DNA of 44,939 nt from Actinomycetota bacterium (GTDB lineage Bacteria; Actinomycetota; Actinomycetes; S36-B12; CAIYMF01). Positions 39,701 through 44,939 of this stretch are shown here, one piece after another. The stretch lies in NCBI GenBank assembly GCA_947455705.1, contig CANGPO010000013.1, positions 1 to 44,939 on the forward strand, written 5' to 3'. Made by a program: the position numbers and the translations under genes. Under the pieces are notes generated by a model. The model was not told the DNA's origin. It did not search any database and was given only the letters and a program-made list of their open reading frames with translations. Position 1 is the stretch's first letter. Each line of letters begins with the position of its first letter.

Positions 39701-40888
39701 GTGGACTTCACCGCCCAAGAACGAGACCTAGCCCGTCGTGCCCGCGAGTTTGTTGAAAACTGGTGCCTTCCCTTCGAGGTGCAGGCTGAACTTGCCGGTG
39801 GTGGATTGCCGGCCGACATCGTCGCGGATCTACGTGCCGCGGCCATCGAGGCGGGTCTTCAAGGCGGATTGCACCGCAAGGAACATGGTGGCAACTCGTG
39901 GTCGCATGTTGAGTGGATGCTCGTTGAGGAGCAGTTCGGTCGATCGACGAACGCCATTTCCTGGTACGTGCCCAATGCGTACAACGTCTGGCGGGCAGCG
40001 AGTCCGGAGCTGCAGCAGCGCTGGCTGGTGCCAGCACTACGTGGTGAACACCATGATGCCTATGCGGTCACCGAGCGCAATGCCGGTAGTGATCCGTCCG
40101 GGATGACGACGGTCGCTCGCCGAGTACCGGGTGGCTGGGAGATCAGCGGTGAAAAGTGGTTCGTCACGTTCGGCGGTATTTCGGCGGTGATCATCGTTGT
40201 GGCTTATGCGCTCGAAGATGGTGAGTCGCTCGACGATCCACATACTCCGCGGCGCACAACCTTGTTCGCCGTTCCCATCGATTCTGCTGGTATCTCGACA
40301 ATTGATGATCCGCCGTTCACGCACAACTATGCAGATGGTCATCCGACGATGGTCTTTGACCGGGTGCGCGTTACCGATGCCGACGTGATTGGTGAGATCG
40401 GTGGCGGCGACGAACTGCAGCGAGCCTGGTTCGTAGAAGAGCGACTCGGTATTGCGGTGCGCTGTGGTGGAGCGATGCAACGACTTCTTGACGAAGCAAT
40501 GGAGTGGACCACTACCCGCGAGCAGGGAGGTGCTCGCCTGATTGATCATCAGGGAGTTTCCTTCCCATTGGCAGACTCTGCAGCAGATGCCGCGGCCGGC
40601 CGACTACTCACGTTCGACATTGGCCGAATGATCGACGCAGGCGCTGATGCAAAACTAATCCATGGCAAAGCGAGCATGGCCAAACTCTTTATGTCCGAGG
40701 CCGCTTGTCGTTGTGCAGATAGGGTTTTGCAGGTTTTTGGTGGTCGTGGATACATGCGGACGACGACGGCCGAGCGATTCTGGCGTGAGTTGCGCGTGGA
40801 TCGAATTTGGGAAGGCTCCTCTGAGATTCAACGCATCGTCGTCGCTCGCTCACTTGAGCGTCGTGGCGTTGATGCCATGCTGTTCTAA
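39701..40888 (+). CDS. Acyl-CoA dehydrogenase
   Basis: 395 residues from GTG 39701. YAVTERNAGSDPSGM and ISGEKWFVTFGG bind FAD and substrate, and RIWEGSSEIQRIVVARSL near the C-terminus carries the catalytic glutamate of the WEG motif. FGGRGYMR precedes it. It would introduce a 2,3-double bond into an acyl-CoA in the cytoplasm, passing electrons to ETF. Chain length or branching preference cannot be read. It is divergent from the TetR gene with a shared operator, so its acyl substrate may derive from the same amine or amino acid handled by the aminotransferase. Confidence 0.88.
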   Translation: MDFTAQERDLARRAREFVENWCLPFEVQAELAGGGLPADIVADLRAAAIEAGLQGGLHRKEHGGNSWSHVEWMLVEEQFGRSTNAISWYVPNAYNVWRAASPELQQRWLVPALRGEHHDAYAVTERNAGSDPSGMTTVARRVPGGWEISGEKWFVTFGGISAVIIVVAYALEDGESLDDPHTPRRTTLFAVPIDSAGISTIDDPPFTHNYADGHPTMVFDRVRVTDADVIGEIGGGDELQRAWFVEERLGIAVRCGGAMQRLLDEAMEWTTTREQGGARLIDHQGVSFPLADSAADAAAGRLLTFDIGRMIDAGADAKLIHGKASMAKLFMSEAACRCADRVLQVFGGRGYMRTTTAERFWRELRVDRIWEGSSEIQRIVVARSLERRGVDAMLF

Positions 40889-40924
40889 ATAGTTCATGGT
40901 GGCGAGATTGATCAGGGTGGGGAC

Positions 40925-41113
40925 ATGGCCGACGAGTCAATGAATTCCGAGCAGGCGCCACCCCTGGTGAAACCGCGATTGAAACTCGACCTTGATGGCC
41001 TTCCTGAGCAAACCTCTGACGATCTGGATCTGTCGTGGGGGGACGCGCCCGTCAACGATGCGACCAAACAGCAGCGCTACCTCGCTGATAAGCCGCCCCA
41101 TCACGGGGACTAG
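40925..41113 (+). CDS. Small acidic conserved protein
   Basis: 62 residues starting ATG 40925 behind GGGTGGGG. The protein is soluble and acidic in the middle (TSDDLDLSWGD) and ends KQQRYLADKPPHHGD; the DDxDxxWG...RY...KPPHxGD layout is one I associate with short actinobacterial proteins of unknown function. It follows the acyl-CoA dehydrogenase by 36 bp on the same strand and converges on the SAF-domain gene (12-bp gap). Function unknown. Confidence 0.7.
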   Translation: MADESMNSEQAPPLVKPRLKLDLDGLPEQTSDDLDLSWGDAPVNDATKQQRYLADKPPHHGD

Positions 41114-41125
41114 CGTCGTCGGTCG

Positions 41126-41863
41126 CTAGCCGTCTGCTCCACGTAAAGCCAGTAGCAGCGTTGTTTGCACACTCGCGGCGGCGATTGCCGCTGCCTGCTG
41201 CGGGCGCGCGATTACCACGACATCCGCGCCACTGGCCCCCACCGAAGCGCCGAGCATCGATGACGAACTGGTTGTGACCGACGGAATCAGGACGACAACG
41301 TCTGTGGCCACAGTGCTGGCTGAGTTCTGATCACTCGAGGCGGCATTGGGATTTCCGGCTAGGACATCCACGTGATCACCGCGTTGCACGAGTGCCGCCG
41401 CGGATGTGGCTACGTGAACGGGAATAGCCACCGAACCAGAACCGATGCGATGGATGAGCTTCGAGTCGAGAACATCGCGTTGGCGAATCACATCACCGCT
41501 GAACATCGGCGCGAGAAGTGCGTGATGAATGATGGGCGTTGTCGCGGTGATCGCGTCGCGCGGGAGTGCATCGCCATCAATGGGTGCGAGGGCTATGTCG
41601 CTTGCCGACACCACCGTGCCAGCTGTCAGATCATGGGTGGCAACGACGGCCAGGGTCTTCGGCGCCGACATCGGACGGATCATGCAAAGTGTCGTCGCGG
41701 TAATGACGAAGGCGAGGGCGGCCAAAATTAGGCGACGGTGCCGCAGAACTTTGCGCTGCCAAGGACTCGGTCGACGAACCGGCATCGACGGGCGACTGCC
41801 TCCGTCTGGAGACGGTTTTGATTGGTCGGTTCGGGAGACCAGACCCTTGATTCGGTTGAACAT
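41126..41863 (-). CDS. SAF-domain protein (CpaB/RcpC-like)
   Basis: 245 residues. A basic N-terminus (VLRHRR) precedes one membrane helix (about 46-66), then a SAF domain (VVATHDLTAGTVVSASDIAL) and a RcpC-type region (AIPVHVATSAAALVQRGDHVDVLA). This is the architecture of Flp pilus assembly protein CpaB, which sits in the periplasm/cell wall side and regulates pilin export. No other tad/flp genes are in the window, so it may be an orphan or serve another surface structure. ATG 41863 is the natural start. Confidence 0.82.
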   Translation of the reverse strand: MFNRIKGLVSRTDQSKPSPDGGSRPSMPVRRPSPWQRKVLRHRRLILAALAFVITATTLCMIRPMSAPKTLAVVATHDLTAGTVVSASDIALAPIDGDALPRDAITATTPIIHHALLAPMFSGDVIRQRDVLDSKLIHRIGSGSVAIPVHVATSAAALVQRGDHVDVLAGNPNAASSDQNSASTVATDVVVLIPSVTTSSSSMLGASVGASGADVVVIARPQQAAAIAAASVQTTLLLALRGADG

Positions 41864-41943
41864 GACCGCACGGTATGTGGGGCCGGTAAACCCTTGCGGC
41901 GGCTATCCACAGACCAACGTCGCCACTGCCAACTGCGAGCCGA

Positions 41944-42300
41944 CTAGGCGGCTGAGCCGGAGTTTCCACCAGATGAGGACGAGCTCGACGATGCGGGAGC
42001 AGCGGCTGGCGTCGAGGATGTGCCGCTTGACGAGGAGTCGCTGGACGATGAACTGCTCGAGGACGAGGTCTCATTTGAGGACGTGGAACTGCTCGACGAT
42101 GCCGGTGATGAGCTCGACGATGTTCCGCGGCTGTCGTTGCGGTAAAAACCAGAGCCCTTAAAGACGATGCCGACGGCGTTGTAGAGCTTGCGCAGGGTGC
42201 CCTCACAGGATGGACACACCGTCAATGAGTCGTCAGAGAAGGCCTGAACGACCTCAATTGCTTCGCCGCAGTCGTTGCACTGGTACTGGTAGGTAGGCAC
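41944..42300 (-). CDS. FmdB-family zinc ribbon protein with a serine-rich tail
   Basis: 118 residues. The first 60 are the FmdB/CxxC_CxxC_SSSS domain: MPTYQYQCNDCG with C8 and C11, TVCPSCEG with C29 and C32, then the KGSGFYRND end. The last ~60 residues are almost only serine with Ala, Pro, Thr and Glu, a common low-complexity extension in actinobacterial members. It is a small regulatory or chaperone-like zinc protein of unclear role. The start ATG 42300 is certain from the domain. Confidence 0.88.
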   Translation of the reverse strand: MPTYQYQCNDCGEAIEVVQAFSDDSLTVCPSCEGTLRKLYNAVGIVFKGSGFYRNDSRGTSSSSSPASSSSSTSSNETSSSSSSSSSDSSSSGTSSTPAAAPASSSSSSSGGNSGSAA

Positions 42301-42471
42301 GGAAACTCCGAGACGTTAGAGATGCTGGTCTGGCTGGTTAGATGGAGAGCTGGCGTGCTGGTGGTGCTTCGGTTGTGGTGCCGACTGGCACTCGATACCG
42401 CTGACTGCCAATCATGCCAAACAACCCCCAATACCGCCCAATTCCCCTCGGCCGGGTGCTTCCAGTGCTGG

Positions 42472-43383
42472 TTACTGGGCTAATTCGTGCAAGTACGGGG
42501 GATTCGCGCCCACCCGCTGGCACGTCATCCGAGCAACGATGATGGCCTTTTCAACCGCCGACGTGAGCCGCGCGACGTCGCTGAGATCGGCCCTAGATGA
42601 TCCACTCGAGAGCCAGAAGGCCAGGAACCCTCCGCCGAATGCGTCACCGGCACCGACGGTGTCGACGACCTCGACGGCTGGAACTGGCACGACGGTCTCG
42701 CTGGTGGCGGTGATGATCCGCACCCCGGCAGCACCATCGGTGAACAACACCACCTGGACTCCCTGATCGAGGAATCCCCGGACCGTGTCGAGGTGATCTG
42801 CGCCGGGGCTGAGGTAGTCCAGATCGTCGCCGGAAACCTTCACGACGTCAGCGCGTCGAAGTACCCGCTCCAGACGTGATCGGTAACCGACCTCATCGGT
42901 GATGACGCTCGGTCGACAGTTCGGATCTAGGAAAACCAACGTCGTGGGTGCTGCAGCAGCAACCGCGGCGGCCGTTGCATCGGCAGCTGGCTCAAGGACG
43001 AGCCCCAAGGTTCCAATGACCAGTGCGTCAAGGTCTTCGGGTAGTTCAATATCGCCATCGTTGACGGCCGGTGCCGCGGTTCCCTCGATGTAGAAGCGAT
43101 ATGTCGCTGCACCACCTTCATCGAGTGCGGCCAGTGCCAAGGTGGTGAGTAAGCCGGCCCGCGTGGGGAGGGCCTGAGCCACGCCATCGGCAGCAAGCAT
43201 CGCAGCGATGCGCTGACCGAATACGTCGTCCGAGATACCGCCGGCGAATGAAACCTCGACACCAAGTCGGCCGAGGGTGCGGGCCAAGTTGAATGGGCCA
43301 CCACCTGGAACGGCGGCAACCTCACCATCGGGCTTACTAATCAGATCGACGAGCGCTTCACCGACGACGAGAACGCTCACCAT
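42472..43383 (-). CDS. PfkB-family sugar kinase (fructokinase-like)
   Basis: 303 residues. VVGEALVDLISKPDG and GGGPFNLARTLGRLG are the N-terminal PfkB signature, FYIEGTAAP a lid/substrate piece, and VDTVGAGDAFGGGFLAF the anion hole with the catalytic aspartate. It is closest by eye to fructokinases, i.e. ATP-dependent phosphorylation of fructose. It differs clearly from the ribokinase-like gene at 14060. Start ATG 43383. It is divergent from the ABC exporter genes across 120 bp. Confidence 0.88.
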   Translation of the reverse strand: MVSVLVVGEALVDLISKPDGEVAAVPGGGPFNLARTLGRLGVEVSFAGGISDDVFGQRIAAMLAADGVAQALPTRAGLLTTLALAALDEGGAATYRFYIEGTAAPAVNDGDIELPEDLDALVIGTLGLVLEPAADATAAAVAAAAPTTLVFLDPNCRPSVITDEVGYRSRLERVLRRADVVKVSGDDLDYLSPGADHLDTVRGFLDQGVQVVLFTDGAAGVRIITATSETVVPVPAVEVVDTVGAGDAFGGGFLAFWLSSGSSRADLSDVARLTSAVEKAIIVARMTCQRVGANPPYLHELAQ

Positions 43384-43503
43384 TCGATCCTTCCTCGAGG
43401 CCGCTTATCCGAAAGTTATGCGACCACGACAACGCCTGTGTGCGCAATGTGCAAAGACGATTGTGCCTGCCGTAGGCTGCTGTGGGAAACGGGAGGTACG
43501 ACT

Positions 43504-44430
43504 ATGGCAGTTGAAGCAATCGGACTCGGTAAGTCGTATGGCAATACGCGTGCAGTCGACGATCTGACATTCCGACTTGAGCCAGGTGTCGTGACCGGCT
43601 TTCTCGGGCCCAATGGGGCAGGTAAATCCACCACGATGAGGCTGATGCTCGGCCTCGACAAAGGTGATGGCCAAACACTGTGGGATGGCAAGAAACTGAC
43701 CGAGCACGCGCCCGTCTCCAAAGTCGTTGGCGCGCATCTGGACGCTAAGTTCTTCCACCCGTCCCGAAGTGCGCGCAATCACCTCAAGATGCTTGCGCAA
43801 GAGGCAGCTATTCCGTCCGCCCGAATTGACGAGGTCCTGAGCCTTGTTGGGCTCCAGGAAGTTGCGAAGAAGGCACCGGGCGGATTTTCGCTCGGTATGG
43901 GTCAACGGCTGGGTCTTGCCGGTGCACTTCTGGCGCAGCCCAAGGTGATGCTTCTCGATGAACCGGCTAACGGCCTCGACCCGCAATCCATTCAGTGGCT
44001 GCGTGACTTCTTACGGCACTACGCGAGCCAAGGGAATGTCGTTTTCGTTTCCAGCCACTTGCTTTCTGAGATGCAACTGATGGCCGATCACCTCATCGTC
44101 ATCGCCAAGGGAAAAATGGTGGCGAACGATTCGCTCGCTGCCTTCGTCGCGCGAAGCTCCGGAAACGACATCCTTGTTCGATGCAGTGATCCGGCAAGAC
44201 TCGCCAATGCCATGGCAAGTGTTGGGGTTCAATCCGTGCCTGAAGGTGTTGATGGGTTGGCCGTCCAGTTGGCCACCACTGACTGGATCGGTGACGCCGC
44301 GTTCAAGTACGGAATCACTGTGTACGAGTTAACGAAACGTACGGCGAGTTTGGAAGACGCATTCCTCGAGCTCACCTCGGGCGATCAGCAATTCGAACTG
44401 GGCTCTAGTGCACCCGGGGAGACGTCATGA
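43504..44430 (+). CDS. ABC exporter ATP-binding protein
   Basis: 308 residues from ATG 43504, preceded by GGGAGG; the longer frame to 43438 adds a Cys-rich run unlikely to be translated. Walker A GPNGAGKST (35-43), a degenerate signature (LGMGQRLGLAGALL), Walker B VMLLDEPANGLDP and the H-loop VSSHLLSEM are in order. This is the CcmA/YhaQ-type ABC-2 exporter ATPase, which drives export of a drug, lipid or peptide. Its stop overlaps the permease start by 4 bp (ATGA). Confidence 0.9.
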   Translation: MAVEAIGLGKSYGNTRAVDDLTFRLEPGVVTGFLGPNGAGKSTTMRLMLGLDKGDGQTLWDGKKLTEHAPVSKVVGAHLDAKFFHPSRSARNHLKMLAQEAAIPSARIDEVLSLVGLQEVAKKAPGGFSLGMGQRLGLAGALLAQPKVMLLDEPANGLDPQSIQWLRDFLRHYASQGNVVFVSSHLLSEMQLMADHLIVIAKGKMVANDSLAAFVARSSGNDILVRCSDPARLANAMASVGVQSVPEGVDGLAVQLATTDWIGDAAFKYGITVYELTKRTASLEDAFLELTSGDQQFELGSSAPGETS

Positions 44431-44939
44431 TTGCTGCCCTCAAGTACGAGTGGACTCGGTTCTGGACCGTCCGATCCACCTACATCATGCTCGGTCTCTC
44501 GCTACTTCTCAGCGCCGGTCTTTCATGGCTGATCGTGCAGGCGACCTCGTCGTCAAACGGCGGGGATGGCGGTCCGCCGGCCGAGATTAACTGGTTTACC
44601 TCGTTCTCGGCGCCTATGACGTTCGCGGCCGTTCTGGCATCGGTGCTGGGCGCACAAGCGATCGGGCAGGAGTACCGATTTGGCTTGATCCGATTGACGC
44701 TGACCGAGTTTCCCAACCGCATCACCATTTTCATCGCTAAGACCGTCATGGTCGTTTTCGCTGGCATCTTGATTGCTTTGGTGTCTTACCTCGGCAGTTG
44801 GATTGGGCTGGCATTACATGGTCACCCAACTCCACCCGCAGGCGTCACGATTCCTGACTCGACGTTCTTTGGTCGCGGTGTCGTCTTCGTTGTGCTCTGG
44901 GCTTTGTCGTCATTCGCGTTGGCCGGTATCACTCGTCAG
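44427..44939 (+). CDS. ABC-2 type permease (N-terminal part)
   Basis: The frame starts ATG 44427, overlapping the ATPase stop, and is open to the right edge (171 codons). It begins MIAALKYEWTRFWTVRSTYI, the cytoplasmic lead-in of ABC-2 permeases, then helices at about 18-38, 64-82, 104-127 and near the edge, with an outer loop rich in Gly/Ser/Pro. The EYRFGLIRLTLTEFPNR segment is the coupling loop. It is the partner of the preceding ATPase; the substrate is unknown. The 3' end is outside the window. Confidence 0.85.
   Translation, partial: MIAALKYEWTRFWTVRSTYIMLGLSLLLSAGLSWLIVQATSSSNGGDGGPPAEINWFTSFSAPMTFAAVLASVLGAQAIGQEYRFGLIRLTLTEFPNRITIFIAKTVMVVFAGILIALVSYLGSWIGLALHGHPTPPAGVTIPDSTFFGRGVVFVVLWALSSFALAGITRQ

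Overview
The window looks like a chromosomal segment of a moderately high-GC Actinomycetota. Supporting signs are frequent GTG starts, PcaR-type IclR and TetR regulators, an FmdB-type zinc ribbon, a small acidic protein with a PPHHGD end as seen in actinobacteria, and a tRNA-Arg(CCU) without an encoded CCA. I cannot name the genus. No phage, IS element, integrase or CRISPR was found; genes are dense and often coupled by 4-bp ATGA overlaps.

Region 1 (1-12.8 kb) is aromatic ring catabolism. The minus-strand genes encode the two subunits of an Fe(II) hydroquinone 1,2-dioxygenase, a semialdehyde dehydrogenase, both subunits of a 3-oxoadipate CoA-transferase and maleylacetate reductase, then the start of a branched-chain-type ABC substrate-binding lipoprotein. 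A divergent IclR regulator faces them. Two thiolases at 9.5-12.8 kb can finish the route: hydroquinone -> 4-hydroxymuconic semialdehyde -> maleylacetate -> 3-oxoadipate -> 3-oxoadipyl-CoA -> succinyl-CoA + acetyl-CoA. A MoxR ATPase sits between the thiolases and a CoxE-like VWA protein is nearby. A striking five-unit 27-bp tandem repeat with dyad symmetry forms the leader of the dehydrogenase gene.

Region 2 (12.9-21.0 kb) holds a MalY-type PLP enzyme, a ribokinase-like kinase, a quinone oxidoreductase, an MFS carrier, a class III aminotransferase, and an FAD monooxygenase between two DUF3237 proteins. Region 3 (21.1-25.9 kb) has a two-helix small protein, tRNA-Arg, a Tat-exported multicopper oxidase lipoprotein, a tandem pair of COG4705 membrane proteins built from four W-x9-G-x4-D repeats, a DUF1003 protein, and an orphan HigA antitoxin that seems to start at ATT after the eroded tail of its toxin gene.

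Region 4 (25.9-30.8 kb) pairs an SDR and an MttB-family methyltransferase with a divergent FAD/GcvT demethylating dehydrogenase across a perfect 32-bp palindrome. Region 5 (30.8-32.6 kb) is a three-gene operon: a 49-residue membrane peptide, a b6-type cytochrome b and an unrecognised extracytoplasmic-domain protein. It has no Rieske or cytochrome c partner in view, and is one of the two best candidates for something undescribed (the other is the COG4705 pair).

Region 6 (32.9-45 kb) holds a HAD phosphatase, YbaK deacylase, secreted RTX-repeat protein, Ca2+/H+ antiporter and a conserved actinobacterial protein. These are followed by a TetR-controlled aminotransferase/acyl-CoA dehydrogenase unit with two matching operator dyads, a SAF-domain protein, FmdB, a PfkB sugar kinase and an ABC exporter that runs off the right edge.
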